Of a stretch of 6,334 nucleotides of DNA, positions 1 through 5,831 are shown in pieces. Positions within the stretch are counted from its first letter, which is position 1. The number at the start of each line of letters is the position of its first letter. Source of the stretch: Actinomycetota bacterium (GTDB taxonomy: Bacteria > Actinomycetota > Acidimicrobiia > Acidimicrobiales > SZUA-35). Under the pieces are notes generated by a model that had not been told where the DNA came from, searched no databases, and saw only the letters and a list, made by a program, of their open reading frames with translations. Location: the NCBI GenBank assembly GCA_027730885.1, contig JAQCHM010000205.1, forward strand, positions 1 to 6,334, read 5' to 3'. Both the position numbers and the translations under genes were made by a program.

Positions 1-82
1 GTTCAGGATCGGGTACCGCCTCGACCAGGTCCCGGGCCCGATCGAGGGCTTCGGGCGTGAGCGCCGACGGGGCCACGGTCAC
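1..82 (-). CDS. paaD: PaaD, 1,2-phenylacetyl-CoA epoxidase maturation subunit (5' end only)
   Basis: Only the first 27 codons are in the window, starting at GTG 82-80. The reading frame contains ARDLVEAVPDPE, which matches the N-terminal helix and the conserved VPDPE(L) segment of PaaD and other MIP18/DUF59 proteins. In this family PaaD is thought to help install or maintain the metal site of the PaaABC(E) epoxidase. The GTG overlaps the paaC stop as GTGA (4 bases), indicating translational coupling; no clear Shine-Dalgarno is visible. A second in-frame GTG lies two codons further in and could be the true start. The call rests on a short stretch plus its position directly after paaC, which is the canonical order. 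Confidence 0.8.
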   Translation of the reverse strand, partial: MTVAPSALTPEALDRARDLVEAVPDPE

Positions 83-819
83 CACGTGGCGCCCGGATGG
101 GCCCGGTAAACCGACTGCATCTCCGGGAGCAGGTGCCCGAGGTGTTCGGTGTGAAATCCGGTTCGGCCTCCCAGGCGCTGGTAGGGATCCGACGGGCAAC
201 GAAGCTGGGCCTCGGCCAGGACAGCGGAAATGGTCCGATCGAACTGCGGTCGCAGGACCGCGGGATCGGCCGCCACTCCCTGGGCAATGAGCTCGGCGTC
301 GGAGGTCTCACCCGCGAACAGGTCGGCGGTGAAGGGCCACAGCGTGTCGACCGCGGTCTGGCAACGTTCATGGCTCTCGGAGGTTCCGTCACCCAGGCGG
401 ATCACCCAACCTGACGAGTACTCGAGGTGGTAGCGGGCCTCTTTCAGTGCTTTGGCCGCCATACCGGCCAGCGTCTCGTCGGTCGACGCCGCGAGTACCT
501 CGTACAGCGGGACCTGATAGGCGTCGACGAAGAACTGGCGAACGACCGTGTGGGCGAAGTCGACGTCAGGTTGCTCGACGAGCACCGCGTTGACGAACTC
601 ACGCTCGCTGCGAAGCATCGCGAACTGGTCCTCGTCGCGACCCAGCGCGTCGAACTGCGAGGCGTAGCTGTAGAAGTTGCGGGCCTGACCGAGGTGGTCG
701 AGGCCGATGTTGGCGATGGCGATGTCCTCTTCGAGCTCGGGCATGCGAGCAATGAGGGCCGACAGGCGCTGGGCCAGGACCAAGTTGTCGTCAGCCAGGC
801 GAAGCAGATAGCTGAGCAT
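79..819 (-). CDS. paaC: PaaC, structural subunit of 1,2-phenylacetyl-CoA epoxidase
   Basis: This 246-residue protein is close to the usual PaaC length (about 250). PaaC is the non-catalytic ferritin-like partner of PaaA; together they form the core of the oxygenase that epoxidises the ring of phenylacetyl-CoA in the cytoplasm. Diagnostic segments are LRLADDNLVLAQRLSA near residues 6-21, IGLDHLGQARNFYSYA at about 38-53, EREFVNAVL near the first third, and the C-terminal GGRTGFHTEHLGHLLPEMQ (217-235). As expected for PaaC, the second-half ExxH diiron motif seen in PaaA is not present. The ATG at 819-817 overlaps the paaB stop by one base (TGATG), so translation is probably coupled; an ATG two codons upstream lies in another context and is not favoured. 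Confidence 0.95.
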   Translation of the reverse strand: MLSYLLRLADDNLVLAQRLSALIARMPELEEDIAIANIGLDHLGQARNFYSYASQFDALGRDEDQFAMLRSEREFVNAVLVEQPDVDFAHTVVRQFFVDAYQVPLYEVLAASTDETLAGMAAKALKEARYHLEYSSGWVIRLGDGTSESHERCQTAVDTLWPFTADLFAGETSDAELIAQGVAADPAVLRPQFDRTISAVLAEAQLRCPSDPYQRLGGRTGFHTEHLGHLLPEMQSVYRAHPGATW

Positions 820-1151
820 CACATGTGGCCGATCGCTTCGGGTATCTCGTAGAAGGTGGGGTGCCGGTAGGGCTTGTCCGAGTCGAACCAGGCATCGGCC
901 ACATCCGGATCGGTCGCATGGATGGCGCTGGACGGCACTACCCAGATGCTGACCCCTTCTTGGCGGCGGGTGTAGACGTCTCGGGCACTCCGGGCGGCCG
1001 ACGCGGCGTCGGGCGCGTGGAGGGATCCGGCGTGCACGTGGCTCAGGCCACGCTGGGCCCGGACGAACACCTCCCACAGCGGATAGCCACTGGGCTTGCC
1101 GGTGGCGTCGGCCCGGGTCTCGCCTTCGATGGGGGGGGCGTCGTAGCTCAC
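819..1151 (-). CDS. paaB: PaaB, 1,2-phenylacetyl-CoA epoxidase subunit
   Basis: PaaB is a small subunit needed for assembly and activity of the PaaABCE epoxidase. The family core is unmistakable: YPLWEVFVRAQRGLSHVHAG, then SLHAPDA, ARDVYTRRQEGVSIWVV and the C-terminal YRHPTFYEIPEAIGHM. I chose the GTG at 1151-1149 because AGGAG sits seven bases upstream, and because the resulting 110 residues are close to the roughly 95 typical of the family. The same frame continues up to an ATG at 1211 that overlaps the paaA stop as ATGA. That start would add 20 hydrophilic residues with many less-preferred codons and no good Shine-Dalgarno, but overlap coupling keeps it possible, giving 819-1211 and 130 residues. 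Confidence 0.93.
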   Translation of the reverse strand: MSYDAPPIEGETRADATGKPSGYPLWEVFVRAQRGLSHVHAGSLHAPDAASAARSARDVYTRRQEGVSIWVVPSSAIHATDPDVADAWFDSDKPYRHPTFYEIPEAIGHM

Positions 1152-1207
1152 GCTGGGGCTCCTGTTCTTGCGCTGTCGTTCGTGCTGTCCTGCGCTCGTC
1201 TTGCTGC

Positions 1208-2149
1208 TCATTCGGCGTGGGCTCGGCCTGCTTCACGCACCCAGGCGCCGTCTTCCCACGCCTTCACCTTGTGGGCGATGCGCTCGCGGTTGCAGGGGCC
1301 ATCGCCCTTCACCACCGCCCAGAAGTCGTCCCAGTCGATGGCCCCGAACTCGTAGTGGCCGGTCTCGTCGTTCCAGCGGAGATCGGGGTCGGGCACCGTC
1401 AGTCCGAGGTACTCGGCCTGGGGCACGGTCATGTCGACGAACTTCTGGCGGAGCTGGTCGTTGGTCTCGAGCTTGATGCCCCACGCGATCGACTGGGTGG
1501 TGTGGGTCGAGTCGGCATCGGGCGGTCCGAACATGGCGAGCGCCGGCCACCACCAACGGTTGAGCGAGTCCTGGGCCATCGCCTTCTGCTCGGCGGTCCC
1601 GTTGACCATCGTGAGCATGATTTCGAAGCCCTGCCGCTGATGGAACGACTCTTCCTTGCAGATCTTGATCATCGCCCGGGCATAGGGGCCGTACGAGGTC
1701 CGCGTGAGCATCACCTGGTTGGTGATGGCGGCACCGTCGACCAGCCAGCCCACGGCGCCCATGTCACTCCACGACAACGTGGGATAGTTGAAGATGGACG
1801 AGTACTTCTGGCGTCCACTGTGCAGCATCTCGTTCAACTCGTCCCGGGACACGCCCAGGGTCTCGGCCGCAGAGTAGAGGTAGAGCCCGTGTCCGGCTTC
1901 GTCCTGGACCTTGGCCATCAGGATGGATTTCCGTTTCAGCGACGGCGCCCGTGTGATCCAGTTGCCTTCGGGCTGTTGGCCGATCACCTCGGAATGAGCG
2001 TGTTGGGCGATCTGGCGGATCATGGTCTTGCGGTACTCGTCGGGCATCCAGTCCCGAGGTTCGACCTTCCGGCCGTCGGCGAGGAGTTCGTCGAAGCGCG
2101 CTTGGCCGACGGCGCTCGGGTCGGTACTGGTTGCGTCAGTCACGGTCAT
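1208..2149 (-). CDS. paaA: PaaA, catalytic diiron subunit of 1,2-phenylacetyl-CoA epoxidase
   Basis: PaaA is the oxygenase subunit that converts phenylacetyl-CoA to the ring 1,2-epoxide using O2 and electrons delivered by PaaE. At 313 residues it has the usual family length (about 310). The ferritin-like four-helix diiron site is visible as two Glu-x-x-His motifs, EAGH at 84-87 within QDEAGHGLYLY and ESFH at 167-170 within CKEESFHQRQG. E54 and D138 are at the spacing expected for the remaining ligands. The segments NWITRAPSLKRK, SYGPYARAMIKI and the tryptophan-rich NRWWWPALAMFGPPD are typical of PaaA. The start is ATG 2149-2147, supported by AAGGGGA five bases upstream. The gene overlaps the end of paaX by 14 bases. 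The longer open frame upstream is only a shadow of paaX. Confidence 0.97.
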   Translation of the reverse strand: MTVTDATSTDPSAVGQARFDELLADGRKVEPRDWMPDEYRKTMIRQIAQHAHSEVIGQQPEGNWITRAPSLKRKSILMAKVQDEAGHGLYLYSAAETLGVSRDELNEMLHSGRQKYSSIFNYPTLSWSDMGAVGWLVDGAAITNQVMLTRTSYGPYARAMIKICKEESFHQRQGFEIMLTMVNGTAEQKAMAQDSLNRWWWPALAMFGPPDADSTHTTQSIAWGIKLETNDQLRQKFVDMTVPQAEYLGLTVPDPDLRWNDETGHYEFGAIDWDDFWAVVKGDGPCNRERIAHKVKAWEDGAWVREAGRAHAE

Positions 2150-3053
2150 GCGGTTCCCCTTGGATGGTCGGATCGGGTTGATGGTCGGCGAAACGGGTGG
2201 TGTGGATGGAATGGTCGGCGTCGGGACGCAAGCCGGTGAGCGCCTCGAGCTTGTCCCAGACCCGGTCCGCTGTGAGATGGTGGACTTGTGAGGCGAGCGA
2301 ACGGGCGGCACTGCCGGTCCACGAGTCGCCCAGCAGCGGCGCCGGGAGCTCGGGGTCGGCCAGGCGCACTCGGCGGTAGTCGTGGATGACCATGGTGCGC
2401 AGCACGAAGGCATCGTCGGGTGAGAGCGGAGCGCTGGCCACCGGCGCGTAACGCTCGACGAAGCGGCGATAGGAGGCCCGACAGTCAGCCAGGCCGGACG
2501 ACTGCTGGAACGCTGCTCCGGCGATGAGTGGCTCGATGTTGTCGAAGCGGGCCAGGGCGACGGTCGGCTGCCCAGTCCCCAGACGAGCAGCGAGATCGGT
2601 GACCACCTCGGTCTTGGTGTCGGGTCGAGCCCAGACCGTCGAGCTGATCTCGGCGAAGCCAAGCCAGCGAAGGTTGGCGAGCAAGGTGTCGTCGGCGCCG
2701 TTGGCGAAAGCCAGCAGCCATTCGTCGGAGCCCGTCTCGGGGTGGGCCGGGCCGTAGATGCGCCCGTTCACCGACTCGATCTCGGTGCGGGCGAACGGGG
2801 TGAGCGAATAGCGGGAACGACGACCGACCCGTTCGCCGCTGAGCCACCCCTCGCTGACCAAGCGGAAGACCGACGTCCGCACGAGGCGATCGGAGAACCC
2901 GAGCAGAGCGCCGAGCGCGATGAGGTCGGAGAGCCACACCGGCTGTTGCAGCGGAGCGATGACGTCGCCGAGCACAGTGACCAGAACCGAACGAGCAGAG
3001 AGCTGAGTCTCGCCCGCCCAGGATTCGAGAAGGTCGTCGACGATCGGGCTCAC
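2136..3053 (-). CDS. paaX: PaaX-family transcriptional repressor of the phenylacetate operon
   Basis: This 305-residue protein is close to the 316 of the well-known enterobacterial PaaX. PaaX represses paa genes and is released by phenylacetyl-CoA. The N-terminal winged helix (about residues 18-85) contains the conserved GFSDRLVRTSVFRL recognition region (52-65), followed by SEGWLSGERVGRRSRYSLT, the wing. The C-terminal half carries DDAFVLRTMVIHDYRRVRLADPELPAPLLGDSW-type sequence (split here only for description), matching the family's C-terminal domain with its H-x-YRRxxLxDPxLP core. The start is GTG 3053-3051. There is no Shine-Dalgarno, but a -10 hexamer ends six bases upstream, suggesting a leaderless mRNA. 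The gene is first in the operon and overlaps paaA, so the repressor should control its own synthesis. Confidence 0.93.
   Translation of the reverse strand: MSPIVDDLLESWAGETQLSARSVLVTVLGDVIAPLQQPVWLSDLIALGALLGFSDRLVRTSVFRLVSEGWLSGERVGRRSRYSLTPFARTEIESVNGRIYGPAHPETGSDEWLLAFANGADDTLLANLRWLGFAEISSTVWARPDTKTEVVTDLAARLGTGQPTVALARFDNIEPLIAGAAFQQSSGLADCRASYRRFVERYAPVASAPLSPDDAFVLRTMVIHDYRRVRLADPELPAPLLGDSWTGSAARSLASQVHHLTADRVWDKLEALTGLRPDADHSIHTTRFADHQPDPTIQGEPHDRD
2155..2161 (-). promoter_or_regulatory. Shine-Dalgarno of paaA inside the end of paaX
   Basis: AAGGGGA on the minus strand lies five bases before the paaA ATG and is entirely within the last codons of paaX. It fixes the paaA start and means paaA is initiated independently, while also being placed for reinitiation by ribosomes finishing paaX. 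Confidence 0.65.
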
Positions 3054-3056
3054 GCC

Positions 3057-3088
3057 TTGACTCTAAATGACACAGCACCGTGAGTCAA
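3057..3088. promoter_or_regulatory. Inverted repeat TTGACTC-N18-GAGTCAA, candidate PaaX operator
   Basis: Two perfect 7-bp arms (3057-3063 and 3082-3088) flank an 18-base spacer. One arm coincides with the -35 and the other with most of the -10 of the paaX promoter, so a bound dimer would block RNA polymerase. From memory, the enterobacterial PaaX operator is TGATTC-N27-GAATCA. The half-sites here (TGACTC/GAGTCA) differ by one base each, and the spacer is nine bases shorter, roughly one helical turn. The assignment to PaaX is inference from position and this resemblance. Confidence 0.6.
3060..3088 (-). promoter_or_regulatory. Promoter of paaX-paaABCD, probably leaderless
   Basis: On the minus strand, TTGACT (3088-3083) matches five of six bases of the sigma70 -35 consensus. 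An optimal 17-base spacer follows, then TAGAGT (3065-3060), a TANNNT-type -10. Only CAAGGC separates the -10 from the GTG start codon, so transcription should begin at or very near the GTG. This is inferred from sequence; the transcription start is not demonstrated. Confidence 0.7.
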
Positions 3089-3131
3089 TTGCCTTCCTCT
3101 GTATCAGATTACTTCCGACCGCTGGCCGGGA

Positions 3132-3524
3132 TCAGCTGGTGAACCAGCCGACCAGCAGGCCGATCGGCACGATGACCCAGGGCAGCAGCGCCAGGATCAG
3201 GGCGATGAGGGCGAGACTTCGCGAGGGGTCGCGGGGCGGATTGCCGCACCAGCCGATGGTCTGCCACAACGCGTGTAGGGGTTGATCCAGGGCGAGGGGA
3301 ATACGACGCCGCGCGACTGCCGCGCCGCGCAGGACCACCCAGGCCAACCCGGCGAGGACGAACCCGACGACCAGGGTGGCCGCGACCTTGCTCCAGATCG
3401 AGGTGAGGGCCTGGCTTGCGGCCACACGGAGAAACTGAGCGCCGGTCGACAAGACGGCGCCGCCGAGCAGGAAGGCTGGCACTCCGAGGGCGTTGCCCTT
3501 CAGGCCAGGGCCGATGCGTTGCAT
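3132..3524 (-). CDS. Small three-helix membrane protein of unknown function
   Basis: I do not recognise this family. The 130-residue product has three hydrophobic stretches: about 13-36 (weaker, glycine-rich), 47-70 (VAATLVVGFVLAGLAWVVL) and 104-128 (ALIALILALLPWVIVPIG, to the end). A basic RRR at 72-74 follows helix two. The connecting loop contains LHALWQTIGWCGNPPRDPS with one cysteine. The hydrophobic pattern makes this frame far more credible than the overlapping proline/arginine-rich frame. The start ATG 3524-3522 follows the upstream gene's stop by 24 bases; no good Shine-Dalgarno is seen, and a stop in frame at 3551-3549 prevents a longer product. It is probably co-transcribed with the preceding gene. 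Confidence 0.65.
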   Translation of the reverse strand: MQRIGPGLKGNALGVPAFLLGGAVLSTGAQFLRVAASQALTSIWSKVAATLVVGFVLAGLAWVVLRGAAVARRRIPLALDQPLHALWQTIGWCGNPPRDPSRSLALIALILALLPWVIVPIGLLVGWFTS

Positions 3525-3548
3525 GTGGGTCCGCGCCCGGGTGAGGAG

Positions 3549-3959
3549 TCATCGAGACGGGTCGTCGAGAGCGGCGTTCGCTTCTCGCCGTTCGTAGAGG
3601 TGAAGCATCGCGTCGGCGACCGATGACTGGTAGCTGCGGACGATGAACCGGGCCACCCGCTGGATCAGGAACGCGGCGACGGACCTGAGCGCACCGAGCC
3701 CGGACACCTTGACGCCCCGGGCGCCGTTCCGGTCGAGCACTTCAAGGGCTCGCACCGCCAGCGCATGGGCCTCGGGGAACTTGTCGAGATGACCGAGCGG
3801 GTGCCGAGACGACAGCTCGAGCACGATGTCGCGGTCGACGTCGTCCTGCGCGCCCAGTGAGTTGAGGATCTCGGCCGTGGCGGCCGCGTCGCTCTTGCGG
3901 AACGCCTGAAACGCCGCGAACTTCTCACCCAACTCGTCCAATACCAAGTTGTCAGCCAC
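3549..3959 (-). CDS. Hypothetical soluble protein, first gene of a two-gene unit
   Basis: The family is not recognised. The product has 136 residues, mostly helix-forming and charged in the first two thirds (ELGEKFAAFQAFRKSDAAAT, DVDRDIVLELSSRHPLGHLD). An amphipathic, partly hydrophobic segment follows near residues 91-120 (GLGALRSVAAFLIQRVARFI), which could contact a membrane. I chose GTG 3959-3957 because TAGCTT, a TANNNT -10 type hexamer, ends seven bases upstream, consistent with leaderless initiation. A TTG three codons earlier (3968) is the alternative but would overlap the -10. The next gene downstream encodes a small membrane protein, so the pair may act together; that is inference. 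Coding character rests on codon bias and amino-acid composition. Confidence 0.6.
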   Translation of the reverse strand: MADNLVLDELGEKFAAFQAFRKSDAAATAEILNSLGAQDDVDRDIVLELSSRHPLGHLDKFPEAHALAVRALEVLDRNGARGVKVSGLGALRSVAAFLIQRVARFIVRSYQSSVADAMLHLYERREANAALDDPSR

Positions 3960-3966
3960 GCGGGTC

Positions 3967-3972
3967 AAGCTA
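3967..3972 (-). promoter_or_regulatory. -10 hexamer TAGCTT for the minus-strand hypothetical gene
   Basis: TAGCTT is followed by seven bases and then the GTG at 3959. No recognisable -35 lies 16-18 bases upstream. The support is the spacing pattern shared with the paaX and 4007 promoters. Confidence 0.4.
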
Positions 3973-3994
3973 GTGCGCTGGTCGGGGACCGGGC

Positions 3995-4000
3995 TAGATT
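3995..4000 (+). promoter_or_regulatory. -10 hexamer TAGATT for the nitroreductase-PEBP gene
   Basis: TAGATT lies exactly six bases before the ATG at 4007, the placement of a leaderless promoter. There is no Shine-Dalgarno in the CCGGCC between them, and a -35 is not evident. It is divergent to the -10 at 3967-3972. Confidence 0.5.
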
Positions 4001-4006
4001 CCGGCC

Positions 4007-5185
4007 ATGCAACTCGATGAGGTGATGCGTACGACGTTCTCCTGCCGGTCGTGGACCGATCAGCCGGTCAGCGACGAGGTGCTCCACCGGATTCTCGACA
4101 ACGCCCGCTTCGCTCCCAACGGCGGCAACCGCCAGGGATGGCGGGTTATCGTGGTCAACGACACCGCTACCCGGGAAGCGTTCATCCCGCTCATCAAGCC
4201 CACGACGTCGGTGTACTTGGCCCAGGCCAAGGCAGGAGAGGGGCCGTGGAACTCGGTGATCCCGACCGCAGTCGACATCGAAGCGGCCATCGCGGCCGAC
4301 CCGCCGTTCCCCGGTGTCGTCGAGATGACCCAGGCGCCCGCGGTGCTCGTGTTCACCGTCGACCTCAGCGTCGTCGCCAGTTTCGACAAGGACCTCGATC
4401 GGGTCGGCGTCATCAGCGGCGCGTCCATCTATCCGTTCGTGTGGAACGTATTGCTCGCGGCCCGCAACGAGGGTCTCGGCGGCGTCCTCACCACCTACTT
4501 GGCCGGCCAAGAAGCCAATGTGCAAGAACTCCTCGGTGTTCCGGCCCATCACGCCATCGCGGCCATGGTGCCACTCGGGTATCCCACGAAGCAGCTCACC
4601 AAACTGAAGCGCAAACCGGTCGAGTCGTTCACGACCATCGACCGATTCGACGGGCCGGCCTTCGCGCCGGTCATCGAGGCCGCTCGTACGGGCTTCACGG
4701 TCACGAGCAACGAGATCGTCTCCGGCGGCACCCTCGCCCTGCCCCAGGTCAGCGGCATCTTCGGTGCAGGAGGGCAGGACGTCTCGCCCCACCTCGCGTG
4801 GTCGGGGTTCCCCGATGAGACCAAGAGCTTCGTCGTCACCTGTTACGACCCAGATGCTCCGACTGGAAGCGGGTTCTGGCACTGGAACGTCGTCGACATC
4901 CCGGCCTCGGTCACCGAGTTGGCGACTGACGCCGGATCGCAGGACGGCGCCAACCTCCCGACGGGAGCATTCCATGTGAAGAACGATGCCGGTCTACCCG
5001 GCTATCTCGGCGCTGCGCCGCCGCCCGGGCACGGGAAGCATCGTTATGTCTTCACCGTGCACGCACTGAGCGTCGAGAGCTTGGGTATCGACGGCTCGGT
5101 GACCAATGCCATCGCTGGCTTCAACATGTTCGGCAAGGTGTTGGCCAGCGCGCAGATCGTGCCGACCTACGAGCAGCAGGGGTGA
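4007..5185 (+). CDS. Nitroreductase-like flavoprotein fused to a PEBP (YbhB/YbcL) domain
   Basis: One open frame of 392 residues contains two domains. Residues about 1-219 resemble the nitroreductase family (FMN-dependent NAD(P)H oxidoreductases): an N-terminal TTFSCRSWTDQPV (R14-S15), APNGGNRQGWRVIVV (36-50) at the FMN-binding loop, and GLGGVLTTY (156-164). Residues about 229-390 form a full phosphatidylethanolamine-binding/Raf kinase inhibitor-like domain: DVSPHLAW (258-265), DPDAP (281-285), GSGFWHWNVVDIP (287-299) and GYLGAAPPPGHGKHRYVF (332-349), the conserved ligand-pocket motifs. The linker is short (about 220-228). No signal peptide is seen, so it should be cytoplasmic. The substrate is unknown. 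The start ATG fits a leaderless promoter. The stop overlaps the NUDIX start by four bases, indicating an operon. The usual proline of the nitroreductase QPW motif is glycine here. Confidence 0.9.
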   Translation: MQLDEVMRTTFSCRSWTDQPVSDEVLHRILDNARFAPNGGNRQGWRVIVVNDTATREAFIPLIKPTTSVYLAQAKAGEGPWNSVIPTAVDIEAAIAADPPFPGVVEMTQAPAVLVFTVDLSVVASFDKDLDRVGVISGASIYPFVWNVLLAARNEGLGGVLTTYLAGQEANVQELLGVPAHHAIAAMVPLGYPTKQLTKLKRKPVESFTTIDRFDGPAFAPVIEAARTGFTVTSNEIVSGGTLALPQVSGIFGAGGQDVSPHLAWSGFPDETKSFVVTCYDPDAPTGSGFWHWNVVDIPASVTELATDAGSQDGANLPTGAFHVKNDAGLPGYLGAAPPPGHGKHRYVFTVHALSVESLGIDGSVTNAIAGFNMFGKVLASAQIVPTYEQQG

Positions 5186-5802
5186 GGCTGACGCCCGGCC
5201 AAGTCCGGTCGGTGCTCGATCAGGGTGCCGCGGCGAGCGAGCCGATCGCTGGATTGGGGGAGGGCGGCAGCCCGTCGCCGCGGGCCGCGGTGGCGGCCGT
5301 GCTTCGGGATGCCGACCATGGGACCGAGATGTTGTTCATCCAGCGGGCGGCCAAGGACTCCGACCCGTGGTCGGGACAAATGGCCTTCCCCGGCGGCAGG
5401 GTAGACGCCGGCGATGTGGACACGCACCACACCGCGGAGCGCGAGGCGATGGAAGAGGTCGACCTCGACCTCACCTTCGGGATCCGGCTGGGCTCGTTGT
5501 CCGAGCTCGATGGCGGCCGGGCCACCAATCGGCTCATCTCGGTGTGCGCCCACGTCTATTGGCTCGAAGGTCCGCGGCCTCCGCTTCGGCCGAACTACGA
5601 GGTGGCCGACGCGTTGTGGATTCCGGTGAGCCACCTGGTCGACCGGGGCCGGTACATCGACTACTTCTACCCCCGATCCGAAGCGATGTTCGCCGGCATT
5701 CAACTCGATCGGGAGGGTCAGGTGATCTGGGGTCTGACCCTCCGTTTCCTCTCGGACTTCTTCCGCCGCCTCGACCATCCGTTCATCGCCCTGCCGAACT
5801 GA
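5182..5802 (+). CDS. NUDIX hydrolase, CoA pyrophosphatase-like
   Basis: The 206-residue product belongs to the NUDIX superfamily, which hydrolyses nucleoside diphosphates linked to another moiety. The order RAAVAAVL, LFIQRA, DPWSGQMAFPGGRVDAGD (61-78), EREAMEEVDLDL (86-97) resembles CoA pyrophosphatase (NudL-like) proteins, where SGQ/H-x-AFPGGR precedes the Nudix helix. The catalytic R87-E88 and E91-E92 are present. The normally conserved glycine of EExGU is aspartate (D94), and the upstream Glu position of the Nudix box is Gly/Asp (GD, 77-78), as in some relatives. A 33-residue leader precedes the domain. The GTG start overlaps the previous stop as GTGA, so it is translationally coupled to the nitroreductase-PEBP gene. 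Substrate assignment to CoA is uncertain. Confidence 0.88.
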   Translation: MRLTPGQVRSVLDQGAAASEPIAGLGEGGSPSPRAAVAAVLRDADHGTEMLFIQRAAKDSDPWSGQMAFPGGRVDAGDVDTHHTAEREAMEEVDLDLTFGIRLGSLSELDGGRATNRLISVCAHVYWLEGPRPPLRPNYEVADALWIPVSHLVDRGRYIDYFYPRSEAMFAGIQLDREGQVIWGLTLRFLSDFFRRLDHPFIALPN

Positions 5803-5831
5803 TTGTCTGTCAGTCGGCGGTTCATCCAGCA

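Noticed and set aside
1217..2239. Plus-strand open frame of 340 codons opposite paaA
   Set aside because: This is a mirror frame of paaA in high-GC DNA, with His/Gly/Val-rich sequence and no recognisable domain.
2150..2662. N-terminal extension of the PaaA frame up to 2662
   Set aside because: The extension is antisense-free but out of frame with paaX, is rich in Ser/Pro/Arg, and has no resemblance to PaaA. The Shine-Dalgarno before ATG 2149 and family length set the start at 2149.
3109..3552. Minus-strand frame of 147 codons with an ATGA overlap to the upstream stop
   Set aside because: Despite the attractive start position, the product is Pro/Arg-rich with no structure, whereas the overlapping frame encodes three clear hydrophobic helices.
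3924..3959. Similarity of VADNLVLDEL in the hypothetical protein to LADDNLVLAQRL of PaaC
   Set aside because: The match covers about seven residues and does not extend; it is not evidence of a PaaC relative.
3965..4975. Minus-strand open frame of 336 codons opposite the nitroreductase-PEBP gene
   Set aside because: It is rich in Arg/Asp/Gly, as expected of a mirror frame, and the plus strand carries two clear domain families over the same bases.
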